From positions 34,049,946 to 34,113,945 of the forward strand of contig NC_079148.1 in NCBI RefSeq assembly GCF_945859685.1: a stretch of 64,000 nucleotides of DNA, in the 5' to 3' direction. Positions 34,498-45,866 of this stretch are shown here, piece by piece. The translations under genes and the position numbers were made by a program. The DNA is from Eupeodes corollae. Lineage: Eukaryota > Arthropoda > Insecta > Diptera > Syrphidae. How positions within the stretch are numbered: position 1 is the first letter of the stretch; each line of letters begins with the position of its first letter. The notes below the pieces were generated by a model. That model was not told the origin of the DNA and searched no databases. It saw only the letters and a list, made by a program, of their open reading frames with translations.

Positions 34498-36163
34498 TTT
34501 GATGTTATCTTTTATTTTAATGGAGTTAGAAGTTAAGGAGGAGTTTAATTCATGTTTTATTTTTCTTTTCTTCTTCGAGTGATAAGAGAAAATTTATTCA
34601 CGTAAACAATTTTTTTTTTGTTTGTGCTTGGATTGGATTTGACGTAATTTATGTGACAGGCATGGCATGAGGGTGTGGATTGTGGATGATTCACAATTTT
34701 GATTGAGTATTTTTAATGGTGCAGTTACATGTTTTTAAGTTTTAAGTTAACATACAAAAATTCGTAAAATGGTTGACTTATGATAAATTAGTAGTATTAT
34801 ATAAAATGCATCAATCTTGCATGAATTAAAAATACTTTAAAATAATTCTGGTTTAGTTTATACACATATGTTGTAAATATTTCGGTCTTATTTGCTACAA
34901 TATCTGGAGATTCAGTACTGAATAGCTACAAACGAGGATATGAAAATAAGTAACTTCATTACAGTGTTCATAATAGACTCTTTTGATTTGATTTATTTTC
35001 AGATCTTTCTGTTTTCAAGAAGAACAATAGGTGACATTCAAACTTTATATGCTTTTTGAATTTCTGTTTTAACCCAGAATCCTTCCTATGACAAAGAAGT
35101 TTCAGATTCTAAAATTTAGAAAGATATTAAAATTTGAATGTGTAGCAATGTCTTTTTTAGGATAAAAGGTGATATTTTCATTTTAATTACGTAAATATTC
35201 ATGTTTACATTAACACTGTGCATAAGACCATGGTTATTTTCATAACCAATCAATTAAAATTTTTAAGACATTTGAATAGATTTAAGTAATGTGGTAAGGC
35301 TTGGGCATCATCATTAGACGCGCAAAGTTGTATAGGTAAAAAGATAAAATTACGTAACTGACCATTAACAACGCCATCCGCTGATTTTTGGATATTTTAA
35401 CAAAAGACAATAAAATTTCTTTTTTTTTTAAATAATTATAAAAAGTTGTCATTGACATACTTGATATGGACTGCTATTCGTCGTTTCATATTTCCATCGA
35501 AAATCCCCCTTAAAATTGATTCCACCTATTTAGGTTTTCTTCTCGTCTGATAGGTTTGGTATTTAAAATAATAATTAAATTTAAATCAATATTTCTAGGT
35601 TTTATGTCTGAAATAGCATTTTAAAAAAAACTATGGAAATACATCTTTATAAAGTTTGATAAAGTTAAAAAAACACACACACAGAAATCAAGTTAAAAAA
35701 ATGTGTCCATACTTTCGCTGAACCTATAGAAGGACTAGTTGTTGAAAGGAATATATAAAATAGAGGTGATGTTCCTTAAAAGAAGGCCATATGTCAATGG
35801 TGTCATTGTTTCGTATAAGTTCATAAATGCTAATGTGCAAAAAACCATACAATACCACCGATTATGGGTTGAATTTAATGGATGCAGCGACGTGAATTAG
35901 CCACCAAGATCATGTAATTTGACTCTGTTATGTTTTATTATTTATGTGGAACTACAAGTTACGACCGAGGAATCACTCAAAACGTGCCAAAAATTGATTC
36001 AAAATAACTCAGGAGAATCACATGCTGTGAATCTGCCAAATGATCACATACTTTATCATAAAATGTTTATCAAAAATGTATCGTTGTATGTGCTCATATA
36101 ACTTTCGTTACAAACAGACAAAATAATGCCACTGTTTTTCTCAATTTCTGAAGAAAACCATAA
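34498..36163. other. Intergenic DNA upstream of HPS1
   Basis: The HPS1 promoter must lie at the left end. Otherwise AT-rich, no recognised gene or repeat family. Confidence 0.5.
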
Positions 36164-38075
36164 AAAGGGTGATTACATTTTAAGAGACTATGTAGATTTT
36201 GAATAAAACACAAATTATTTAAGAAATTAATGTCATTTCTGTTTATTATGTCATTAGTATGATTCAATTATGTATGGAACAAAATACTGGGAAAATAGCA
36301 ACCGTGACCTCGGTAGAACACTTCCATCTGATATGGTCCAAATTTTCGATGACACTATTGAGGTTCTATTTCTTTAATGTGGCGAATGATCACATCCTTC
36401 GCTTTGAATTTTCTACTGTATAGACGTACAACTTTTATTTCAAATAACCACAAATAAAGAAGTCTTAAGGTGTTAAATAAGATGATCTTGGTCTAATGGA
36501 CATCGCCACCAACACAGCGATTGAATTTGTCACTCAAAAGAGCCATTCTTTCGTTAGATGCGTTGCAAGCGGCACCGTTTTGTTGAAACCACATATTATT
36601 CACATCCATATCTTGCAATTCGGGCCATAAATACAGAACACCATTCACAAGAAATGCCTGATTAGCCTCATTTTGGAAAAAACTACACCCCGATAGTGAC
36701 GCAGCCCATAAACCGCTCCAAACAGTCAGTCTTCGTGGTTACATTGGTTACATTCAACAATCACTCCTATCATTCGCACAAATGAGCTAGTTCTACTTAG
36801 ATATTGATGAATCCACTGGGCTGAAAATGTTCTACTGAAATTAATGAAGATGATTTTCTTCTAAAATTAAACATCCACTGTTGTCTTTTCTTACCACCAT
36901 TCTAACCATTGACCATAGAGGAAATATATTATCTAGAGTCCCGACCGGTACCCGTCCTACCTGAAACACCCTCAAATTTTATTCGAGGTGAACTCTCTCA
37001 AATTCGAGGTAAACTCTCTCAAATTCGCTATCGGTGAATACATGTGAGTGGAGAAAAAAAAACCAAATGGGGGATTGGGCTAAAAAGTAACTTATGGAAT
37101 TTTTGTGACCTGTAATTTGATATTTTTCAGACCAAAATTCTATATAATGAAGGGGTATAGGTATACAAGTTCACTTCATTAAATAAAAAGTAAGTCAAAT
37201 TGCAGTGAATGAGGTGCAACAATAATCGATTTATTTTATAGTCTGTCTTTATATTTTAGATAGTGCCATAATGCAGGAAGCAATTTCCCTTAAGTAATTA
37301 GCACAGTTTTCACTAAAAAGAAGTTGTAAAATTCATTTTTCTAAAAATATTGCATTCATTTTTCAATTTTTGAATTCAACGGATTTCTTTTTTGAACGGC
37401 TGAGTTCACCTCATATTGTTTTTCCCCTAATTGTGCAAACTTCACCAAAAGTCCATAACAACTACATAGAATCTGGATTTTCCCATAAGAAATGCACGGG
37501 AGAACTAACACATGCTTATGCTAACGGGCGAAATTCTTTCAATTTAGTTTGTAGGCCGAAAGAGAGCAAACCCATTAAGTCGGGACTCTAGATAATATAT
37601 TTCCTCTATGCCATTGACGACGATTGAAATGGTGCAATGGCTTAGCTCTGAAAAAAGTTGAAACTTGTAAGCGTGTAAGTGCAAGTTTTCATGCATAATT
37701 TTCATCAAACACTAGCGCTAGAGTTGCACTTGTTGGGCACGAAAATGAGTTTAGGTGGAATGCTCTTCAGTCACACTATATAGCGTACGAGCTGCACGAG
37801 AATGCAGTGATATTTTCACATCTCCTATAGACTAGATTTGGTCATTCAAATTTGTGCACAATTTTTCTGCGTGTACGCACGATTAAATTGACTTGAACGC
37901 CAATTTTCAAAATAAGTCTGAATAACTTTAATGCTTTGCTTCATTGCGTATCTTTCCATGGTTCAAGTGTTATTAGTCTGAAATTAAGAAATGTCTTATG
38001 TAATTCAGAAAGAAACAAGTTCAAATTTAGGTGTGGCTTACATTCAACACCGGCTCTTAAAATGTAATCACCCTT
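36164..38075 (-). mobile_element. Mariner-type transposon relic, with a P-like MITE nested inside
   Basis: The ends are inverted repeats sharing AGGGTGATTACATTTTAAGA (left near 36166, right near 38074). A TA lies just outside the left end; the right boundary is uncertain by a few bases. On the - strand, near 36610-36440, decayed frames give NMWFQQNGAACNAS and a C-terminal block; the catalytic QQDG is changed to QQNG. The transposase runs right to left and is riddled with stops. A 697-bp element at 36914-37610 splits it, so the mariner portion is about 1.2 kb, a normal length. Confidence 0.75.
36914..37610. mobile_element. P-element-like MITE with perfect 32-bp TIRs and 8-bp target duplication
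   Basis: Terminal repeats 36914-36945 and 37579-37610 are exact inverted copies beginning CATAGAGGAAATATATTATC and ending GTCCCGAC. The 8-bp duplication CCATTGAC lies at 36906-36913 and 37611-37618. P elements of Drosophila also have about 31-bp TIRs starting CAT (CATGATGAAATAACA...) and ending near GTCCCG, and make 8-bp duplications, so P superfamily is the best assignment; it is an inference. Inside is a direct repeat (TCGAGGTGAACTCTCTCAAA and a one-mismatch copy, about 36983-37022). No transposase is recognisable, and the 73-residue frame at 37370-37591 has no motif. Confidence 0.85.
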
Positions 38076-38330
38076 ACTTTATAAATAAAAGTACATATTA
38101 GCCCAGCCTTACCAAAGCTAGAAACAAAATTCAAAAATAGCTATTGTGATTGGTTCAAAGTCCATTAAAAATGTTGTATTGTAACCTGACCACACGACTT
38201 TATTTTGATTGATCACATTTTTGACATTTTGACACTTTTATCAAAAATTTATTTTCCGATAAATATTCAACAGATTCACTGCACTCACTCGAATTAACAA
38301 GAAAAAGAAAATATACATAACTTATAAGTA
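38076..38330. other. Ciao1 promoter and leader region
   Basis: This 255-bp interval runs from the mariner relic end to the Ciao1 ATG. It must include the promoter; no specific element was identified. Confidence 0.4.
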
Positions 38331-39399
38331 ATGGGAAAATTAATCGAACAAATCGCCCTGCAAGGACATAAGGGTAGAATTTGGGGTGTTGACTGGCATT
38401 TCAAAGGCAATGCATTTGCTTCTTGCGGTGAAGATAAAACAATACGTATCTGGGCACAGAATGGAAGCAATTGGACAACAAAGACTATCCTCTCCGATGG
38501 ACACCAACGCACAATACGAGAAGTAGCGTGGTCACCTTGTGGACAGTTTTTGGCATCGGCTAGTTTCGATGCCACAACTGCCATTTGGAGTAAAACATCA
38601 GGTATGATATAAAATCGTTCTATATCCATGGCACACCTAACTCTTGTTTCGTTTTCTTTTAGGGGAATTCGAATGCAATGCAACTTTGGAAGGCCACGAA
38701 AATGAAGTCAAGAGTGTCAGTTGGTCAACGTCAGGCGGTCTCCTTGCCACTTGCAGTCGCGACAAATCCGTGTGGATCTGGGAAGTTGCTGGTGATGATG
38801 AATTTGAATGTGCGGCTGTGATGAATTCCCATTCGCAGGATGTGAAGAAAGTCGTCTGGCATCCTTATGAAGAGGTCCTGGCTTCGGCCAGTTATGACAA
38901 CACTATCAAGCTCTACAAGGAGAACACTTTGGATAGTGACTGGGAATGCACAGCCACTTTGGCATCGCATACTTCAACCGTTTGGAGCATTGCTTTTGAC
39001 GAATTCGGAAAACGGCTGGCATCGTGTTCGGATGACAAAACTATAAAAATATGGCAATCCTATCCTCCAGGCAATGAAGAGGGCATCCCCACACCTGACA
39101 ACGAAACAATCTGGAAGTGTGTGTGCACTATTTCAGGTGAACACACGCGGGCAGTGTACGACATAAGTTGGTGCCATAAGACTGGACTTATAGCCACGGC
39201 ATGTGGTGACGATTCGATTCGCATATTCAAGGAGGACGAAGGTTCGTCCAAGAACGAACCCAATTTCTCCCTGGTAACCGCTGTCGATAAGGCACATTTG
39301 CAGGACGTCAATTGTGTGAAGTGGAATCCCGCAGTACCTGGACAACTTATGTCGTGTAGCGATGATGGGAACATAAAGATTTGGAATTTTGTTGAATAG
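38331..39399 (+). CDS. Ciao1: Cytosolic iron-sulfur assembly WD40 protein CIAO1
   Basis: Exons 38331-38601 and 38663-39399 join within codon 91 to give 335 residues, the length I recall for the fly protein. The start is [19 protein letters not shown]. The sequence is a seven-bladed WD40 propeller with evenly spaced GH...W/D dipeptide repeats: [76 protein letters not shown], and a last blade ending [16 protein letters not shown]1 acts with MMS19 and CIAO2 in the CIA targeting complex, which delivers Fe-S clusters to cytosolic and nuclear enzymes such as DNA polymerases and helicases. The 61-nt intron has consensus ends. It is convergent with Ercc1; the stops are 66 bp apart. Confidence 0.92.
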
Positions 39400-39465
39400 A
39401 TGGAGAATTTGTCGAAGCGAGAGAGCGAAATATATTTTTATTGAAAAAGACGCAAGTTTTTTTAT

Positions 39466-40379
39466 TTATTTACTAAGAAAAGGATCGTGTAGGGTTTGAT
39501 ATAATTTCTTAGCCTTTCGTGGACCCAGACCAGTCACAAGGGCCAATCTATCCTCACTGGCATTGATTATATTCTCGAGGTTGCCAAAGTTCTGAAGCAG
39601 CGATACGGCATCGGTTTTATTCACTGGTTTTATGTTTGTTAAAGCTGTTACGAGCTGTAAACGGAGATCACTTAGTCTTGGTTGATTTTGCAATGTTTTA
39701 CACTTACCTTCATGTGTGGATCCGATTCAACACGTTCCATAATCATGTCCGGAGGTTTGTTCTCAAAGAGTTTGTACGTTTCAATGATGCGACCAGCTTC
39801 GTCGGCGTTCCACGCCAACATAAGTGTTAAATCTGCCAGCAAACTTATTCTAGTCAAGCTCTTGAGAGCCTTGTGCGGTTCCTAGAACGACCAAGATCAT
39901 TTGTTATTGCAAAATATTGTATGAAATAAGTTCGAATCTCTACTTACTGGAGCATCAACTTGGACAAGCAAAACTCTCAGTTCAAATCGTTTTCCCAGAT
40001 CCTTAAGACGTCCAACAATGTACTCGGGATTGAGATTGTGGTATTTAAGTGAAAGATACAAAATGCAGGAAGTTTTACCAACAATGTAGTCGGGAACGAT
40101 ATCTCGAAATTCGTAGGCACAATTTAGAATTGACTTCAGCACAGGATTACCTCTTTGTTTGGGATGAACTTGAATGGCATGGGAATTAAATGGTCCTTGA
40201 AGTTTCTGTTTTTCTTCAGATGTGGCAGCGGTACTATCTTGACTTGGAGTGGTTCCTATGCTGGAGGAGTTCGCTTCGGCAGGGATTGTTGTTTGAATTT
40301 TTGGTATTTTTGGAGCCGACGGAATGTCGATGTTGGCCAGAACATCGTCGATGGAATCATCGAAATCATCATCATCCAT
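39466..40379 (-). CDS. Ercc1: DNA excision-repair protein ERCC1
   Basis: Exons 39948-40379, 39708-39881 and 39466-39654 (read right to left) join in phase 0 to give 264 residues; introns are 66 and 53 nt. The N-terminus is acidic (MDDDDFDDSIDDVLANIDIP). The central nuclease-like domain starts around HPKQRGNPVLKSI and includes DYIVGKTSCILYLSLKYH and LNPEYIVGRL, then LADLTLMLAW and AGRIIETYKLFENKPPD. It has no ERKxxxD-type active site, as expected for ERCC1. The C-terminal tandem helix-hairpin-helix domain has VNKTDAVSLLQNFG and GLGPRKAKKLYQTLHDPF. ERCC1 forms the XPF-ERCC1 endonuclease that cuts 5' of lesions in nucleotide-excision and crosslink repair. The stop codon TAA overlaps AATAAA-type signals on the - strand at 39461-39468, and another is near 39436-39441. 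Confidence 0.93.
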
Positions 40380-41280
40380 GTTATTTTCTTTTATGAAGTT
40401 TTAATTCGGTTTTCGATTTCAATATGAGGAATAACAGAATTTGAATTTTATAAGACATAAACCAAAACAAATAATTTGACATCTTATTTGTCACAATTCT
40501 CAGCTAATGGCATCGTTCAGAGATAATTATAATGCAGCATTTACATGAGACAAATAACTTGCTTTCATTAATATTTTGAAGGAAAGAAAGGTTTGATACA
40601 CAATAACTAGTTTTAAGAAAAAGATAATTTATAAAATGTTACATTCTAGAAAATGAATATTTTCATTTACATTATCTGTATTTAACATTTTCTATAATAA
40701 ACACGAGTTCTTTTAGATTATGAGCATTTCCACCTATTTCTATCGTCCTTGAAAAAAATTTCGAGAAAATATTCATCTGGTAGTTTGATGACTGTGGTTT
40801 TGTTTAATATGTTTAAATTATTTGCTTCGAACTGATAAGGAAAAAAGCTAACTTCTATTCAAACTTGAAAGCAGTCTTTCTAATGATGAATTATTTAATT
40901 TTCATATTCAAAAGCCCATCAAAAGAAAAACAAATTAATCTTAATACAAATTTGACTTCAATAATTGTCCCATTGATGTGCTTATTATGACAGAATGCAT
41001 GAGTTATTATTTTTGTTAAAGATGAAATAATTTTTTAAGATGTTGTATAGACCTTATACTTCAGGAGACCCCAAATAAAAATAGTCTTAAGGTGTTTAAT
41101 CATAAATAAATGTGGAAATAATAACTTTTCTGAAATTGGGTTTAAACGTCTTAACCGGGCCCTAATAGTAAATTAGTTGGAAATTAATAAATATAAGCGG
41201 AGAGTGTATTTCTATAGAATTTACGAACGAATAAATTGGTCAAAAATAACATTACCGGTGTTATTTTGGGTCTCAATATA
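40380..41280. other. Region upstream of Ercc1, small mariner scrap only
   Basis: Near 41062-41105 a fragment (AATAGTCTTAAGGTGTTTAA) resembles the C-terminal coding part of the mariner relic at 36440-36470. Nothing else is recognised. Confidence 0.45.
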
Positions 41281-41765
41281 AAGTACATGGTAAAACACAT
41301 GAAAGATTTTATTTTTTCAAGTGAACGTCATTTAAAGTTACAAGCATTCATTCTTTTCAGGTAATTTTTGACCACTTTTTGATACATATAGAGCAATATC
41401 TCAGCCATAACTTGATGAATGTTGGTTTTTAAGTGCTCAAGAGTTAAAGGTATATCTGCATAGACACAGTCTTTCGCGTAGCGCCAAACAAAAATTTCAG
41501 CGGTGTCAAATCGCATGATCTTAGTGGCCAGTTGATATCTACATGACGACAAATTACGCGACCAGGAAATGTCTCTTGCAATAAAGTCATATTCGCTAGA
41601 TTTGTGTGGCATGGAGCACCGTCTTGTTGAAACCATATGTTCTCCAAGTTGCCTTTTTCAATAGCAAACACAAAAAGTCGGTTATCATATGACCATTAAT
41701 TAATTTCCGAATCCCAGTCTCTTTAAATTTCTTCACAATTTTGCCAATTGCTTGCGTAGTTGCAC
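41281..41765 (-). pseudogene. Mariner-type transposase fragment
   Basis: On the - strand, frame 41671-41444 gives NIWFQQDGAPCHTN and, 41 residues after the aspartate, CDLTPLKF, where the last catalytic Asp is replaced by Lys. A second frame continues to 41328 (PLTLEHLKTNIHQVMAE). An N-terminal scrap (TTQAIGKIVKKFKETGI) lies at about 41705-41765 with most of the middle missing. It is of the same DD41D-like type as the element at 1207-2482, and inactive. Confidence 0.8.
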
Positions 41766-41772
41766 GATTATA

Positions 41773-42052
41773 AGCCTAGTACATACTTATGAACCATCTC
41801 GTGAACCCATACAAATTTCGGTTTTTGGTTCACCCGTGAACTTGCTCGTGAAGCTGAGTGGAGAACAAAGTGGAGAGTTTTCGTTCACGGGCAATTCACG
41901 TGCAAAATGTACGGGAACTGTTGGTGAAGCTTTGACATTTGGTTTGTTCATGTTCACAACGTGTACTCACAAGTGTGTACCAGTGAGCAATGTCAAAAGT
42001 TCACTTTCTCCACTTGCGAACGTTCACTTCACGAGGAAGTATGTACTAGGCT
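41773..42052. mobile_element. 280-bp MITE with 16-bp TIRs
   Basis: AGCCTAGTACATACTT at the left end (41773-41788) is exactly inverted at the right end (42037-42052). Both flanks are AT-rich, ATA on each side, so the target duplication could be ATA; I cannot fix it. Inside, GTGAAC/GTTCAC words occur many times in both orientations. No coding. Superfamily unassigned. Confidence 0.75.
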
Positions 42053-42073
42053 ATATTGTAAACCATAATCTCC

Positions 42074-43784
42074 GTACCCGTGGCATGATGGTTAGTGCGT
42101 TGGACTGTCGAAATGATATGACACAATGGCGATCTGAGAACCGCGGTTTCATGCGGTTCAATGACGATTCCTTGCCAAATGCCATAATCGGCGAACAAAC
42201 GGGACCAAGTCCCGTGTTAGTGACGAAGGTTGAGCTTCAGTTCATCTTCAATTCAATAAAAAATAAAAAGTCAGCAGAAGTACAGAACGGCCCGAAAGGT
42301 TGAGGTTATTAGAATTCTCTTGCAGCGTGATTTCGACAAGATTCAGCGATATTGCGACGACTGGAAACTGAAAATAAATGTCCAGAAGTCAGAGCAAAAG
42401 TGTAGTGAAGTACCTCGGTATCTGGTTAGATCAGTATTTATATTTCGACAGACATATAAATGCTGCTCTGACCAGGGCCAGAGGAGCCTTCGCTCTGACA
42501 AAACGGCTGTTTTTTAGCAGTCGGCATGACCCCAGAGTGAAGGTAATTTGCTACATGGCCCTCATACGGCCAATGATCGTTTATGGTTGTCCTGTGTGGT
42601 TCAACGTTGCCCCTTCCCAGATGGAGAAGTTTCGGGTGTTCGAGCGGCAGTGTTTACGACGCTGTACCGGCTTATATCGAACAGCCGAATCTTCTTATGT
42701 GCATTACTATTCAAACGAGGTCCTATACAACGGGGCTCGAATCAACAGAATTGACAACTTCGTGATAAAACTCGTTCGAGGTCACATTGCAAGAGCTATG
42801 TCTTCGACCAACAATTTAATTTTCGGGGCGTTCTATCCGAACGACGAGTATTTTGAGAGTGCACGCTTGAGCGGCTTCATTCCCCCAGACGCATTCGTCT
42901 AATAGATGCGGTCTAATACAGGATAGATTGGCAGTTCCGTTAATCTACCACGTTAGACGAAGAACCGTGGATAGGCGACTCCTGTACAATCGGGACGACA
43001 TGGCACAAGGCGGAGCGGAGCTCCTTCGGTTCAGTAGGGCTGTGTCCGAACGGGACCGAACTGATAGGGTGAAGCAGGAGAACCAGTTTTGGTGGCTTCA
43101 ATCGGCACTTGATAGTGGGTGGTCGGGATGGGGTTTTAAGCCTTGGCCGTCTTCCATACTTGTTTTATAGTTTAAGGGTTTAGTTTTAAGTAGAATAGGC
43201 ATGGTGGCACGAAAAAAAATACAAAAAAAAACAAAAAATATTAAAAAAATAGAATAAAAAAAACATTAAAAAAAACAAAAAAAAAACAAATAAAAAAATA
43301 AATAAAAAAAAGACAACAAAATATGAAAAACAAAAATGTTAGAAAGTTAGATTTGCTGCTGTGGTTGTTCTACCAGTAGTTTTAAGTAGTTTATGTATAT
43401 AGAATAGGTAGTTTAAGTTAGTTTTTAAGTTTTATTTAAGGACCTAATTTTAAGTAGCTTGTAAGTAAAAATGAAAAAGGATATTGATATTAGTTTTTTT
43501 TTTCAAATTTTCTAATAAATACAAAAATAAATAAAATTTAAATGAAGTAAAATAGATCTTAGGGCCGAAAGACATTGGTTTTAAGTGTTGTAGTTTAACT
43601 TAGAGTGTCCGTATGGGACCATTAAGTTAGTTGTAAGTTATGGATAATTAGGCTAGTTTTATGAATTTTTGTCTAGCTTTAAGATAGGTTTAAGAATGAA
43701 TTAATAAAAAATAAATTATAAAAAAAAAAAAGTGCGTTGGACTGTCATGCGAGAGGTCTTGGGTTCGATCCCTGCCTGTGCCAC
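42074..43784 (+). repeat. tRNA(Asp)-like SINE head, split by a LINE
   Basis: The two halves, 42074-42109 and 43731-43784, read together as a tRNA-like sequence. The 7-bp acceptor-like pair is GTGGCAT/GTGCCAC, an A-box region is followed by GGTTAGTGCG, an anticodon-loop-like CTGTCAT matches the GTC loop of tRNA-Asp, and the B box is GGGTTCGATCCC. It matches the head of the SINE copies at 28878-29190 and 51025-51316 but lacks their body, so it is a truncated SINE rather than a working tRNA gene. The LINE at 42110-43730 is inserted in it with a 16-bp duplication. Confidence 0.8.
42110..43730 (+). mobile_element. 5'-truncated LINE with internal deletion, inserted in a SINE
   Basis: The insertion is bounded by the 16-bp duplication AGTGCGTTGGACTGTC at 42094-42109 and 43731-43746, with a poly(A) tail just before the right copy. 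Coding remnants are an RT fragment (FNSIKNKKSA near 42250), DFDKIQRYCDDWKLKINVQK (42327-42386), and frame 42378-42902 with KYLGIWLDQYLYFDRHI and ALIRPMIVYGCPVW, typical of the reverse-transcriptase C-terminal region of Jockey-like non-LTR elements. Frame 42928-43170 holds the polyprotein end (QFWWLQSALDSG, then read-through). Frameshifts and stops separate them. The 3' UTR of about 550 bp matches that of the copy at 6984-7859. Confidence 0.9.
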
Positions 43785-45398
43785 TTGAAGTTAAATGAGT
43801 CCTGTTTTTATATTAAAAGTTGATACATTTGAACATTTGCTAAAACAAATGGTTCTAAACAGATGGCGCTTTCTTTGATAAACGAATATTTTTTATTGAT
43901 ACTAAATTTTTCAGAATAATAACCAATAGTACAACTTTATTTTTATTTTTTTTACAATTAAAAATACAAAATAATAAAAAAGCGTTAGAGAGTTAGAATT
44001 ACTCGTATGATTTGAATTTTGTATCAGTATCTTTTTTTAAGGACTTGAGAAGATACTTTCTAGATTTTATTCTAATAGGTAGTGGTGGAAACGATCATAC
44101 ATTAGTTGAAATAAATTGAAAATAAGTTCTATAAGGAAACATAAAAGCTCGATTTGAGTGACGTTTTCTTTTGTATGTTGGACACTATTCTATAAGTCAT
44201 AAAGTTTCAAACATACCAACGTTTAAGAATGAAAACCTCTAAAATTACTTCTGGTACTCGAAAAATTCAAATCTCTATCCGCGGCAGTATTTCACTTTTT
44301 TTGTATGTTTACTATCCTACGGATATCTTTTCCAAAAAAATGTAATTTTTTGCTGTTGTATTTTCATTTTAGAAATAAAGTGTAGCTTCCAGGCTATAAT
44401 TTACAACAAAGAACGTACCCGGAACTCTCCGAAGACAACTATACAACAACTTACATGTATTTATGAATAAACTACAAAATGTTTACCATTTTGATGAAAT
44501 GTTTTAAAAATTTCAATGCGTTGTTGAAAAGCGTCAAATGTCAAAAGACAAGAGCTTCAAAAATAATAACTAAAGAAATAGCGGTTTGAATTAAAAAAAA
44601 ATCCATTTAAAGAAAAAAGAAAAACCTTTTTTCATACAGTTAAAATACTTCTCAAGTTTTTTGACTTTTCTCATTTATAAATGATTATTTGAACCTTTTG
44701 TTTTAATTATTGAATTTCTAACCAAATTAATATTAATTTAGTTTTGTTTTACCTTGATATTTAAAAACAATATGCATTCTACTCATATTGTTAAGTTCTT
44801 TGCAACTTTTTACAACTTTTTAAATGTCTTAACAAAAAAAGACACATATATTTTATGTTTGAATTATAATGACATTTATTTAATTACACCAATTATTAAT
44901 TAATTAATTGAACAAAGTTAAACAATTATCGTAACATATTGTTAAGAAATTCTTCTGCTTACTTACATATTAAAAAAAAGTTTCTTGAATATAAAATATC
45001 CAAACAATTCATTTACGAGTATCTTTAAACTCAAAATAAATGGTTTAAGAAATAAAACTCTTAGATCATCACTTTTCTATATAAGATCATTATTTCCCAC
45101 ACAAAATTATGACTACGTCCATGAATCTCCTTTTACAGAAAAAACACATTTTGGCAAACAATCAATTTCTTGACAAAAAAAACTCCAAAAACAAACCGAA
45201 ATGAAAAGAAAACTCCCACGGTTAACTAAATTATATTTTCACATTCAATCAAGTCCAACAATATATTTTTTTTAAAGTACAACAACTTAACATTTACCTA
45301 AAAGTAATTCCGTCGCATTTATGAACGTCATTAATAAACTACAAGTTTAATATATCCGTTTTTATTTACGACCAGCAGCGCGTTAGCTCTTCGTATGC
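43785..45398. other. AT-rich intergenic DNA, no gene seen
   Basis: No exon-like frame; homopolymer-rich sequence. The right end should include the 3' UTR of the small - strand gene at 45399-45866. Confidence 0.5.
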
Positions 45399-45866
45399 TT
45401 AAATGCCCTTAACCTTAGCCTTATTTTGGTCTTGATATTTCTTTTTAACTGAAATGGTACATTAAAAGCAAATAATGGCGTTAGTGTCTATTATTTTTAA
45501 CTGCACTCAAGCCACTCACTTGTAATAAGAGTATCCGGATCTTCCTCCTCATCGGTGTGCTTAACCTTCTTGCGAAGCTTTTTCAAATAAGCCATTTTGT
45601 ATTCTTCACTGGGTTTTCCTCCCAAGCCATAGCTCACTTCATAAACCGTTAAAGGAATAACAGTCGAAGAAACTGCAATGAGATCTTAAAAGGAAAAACA
45701 AAAAATCCTCAAGCCTGTTGACTGAAACTTTTTAAAATTATAAATTTCTAACACCTCACACACCTGGTTCGTATTTGTCTTGTTCGTTTTTCTTGTAAAG
45801 CATTGGGGTAGCCAAAGCTGATCCCACCAAGAGCCCAAGGACTAAAAATGCACACGGATTTTTCAT
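45399..45866 (-). CDS. Small unrecognised protein with an N-terminal hydrophobic segment
   Basis: Three exons on the - strand, 45764-45866, 45520-45672 and 45399-45448, have consensus splice ends (donors GTGTGT and GTGAGT, acceptors ATTGCAG and TTTCAG) and agreeing phases. They encode 101 residues. The start is MKNPCAFLVLGLLVGSALAT, a signal peptide or a single membrane anchor. The remainder is charged: STVIPLTVYEVSYGLGGKP, then EEYKMAYLKKLRKKVKH, an acidic DEEEDPD, and a Lys-rich end (KVKGI). If exon 2 were not spliced at GTGAGT, it would end TSEWLECS instead. I do not recognise the family; the small basic single-pass form could suit a secreted peptide or a small mitochondrial or ER membrane protein. 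Gene reality is supported by splice logic and frame, not by homology. Confidence 0.7.

Noticed and set aside
37370..37591. 73-residue frame in the P-like MITE as a transposase
   Set aside because: Too short, no THAP or catalytic motif.
42074..43784. Functional tRNA gene at the tRNA-like sequence
   Set aside because: It is interrupted by a LINE and matches the head of SINE copies elsewhere in the window.
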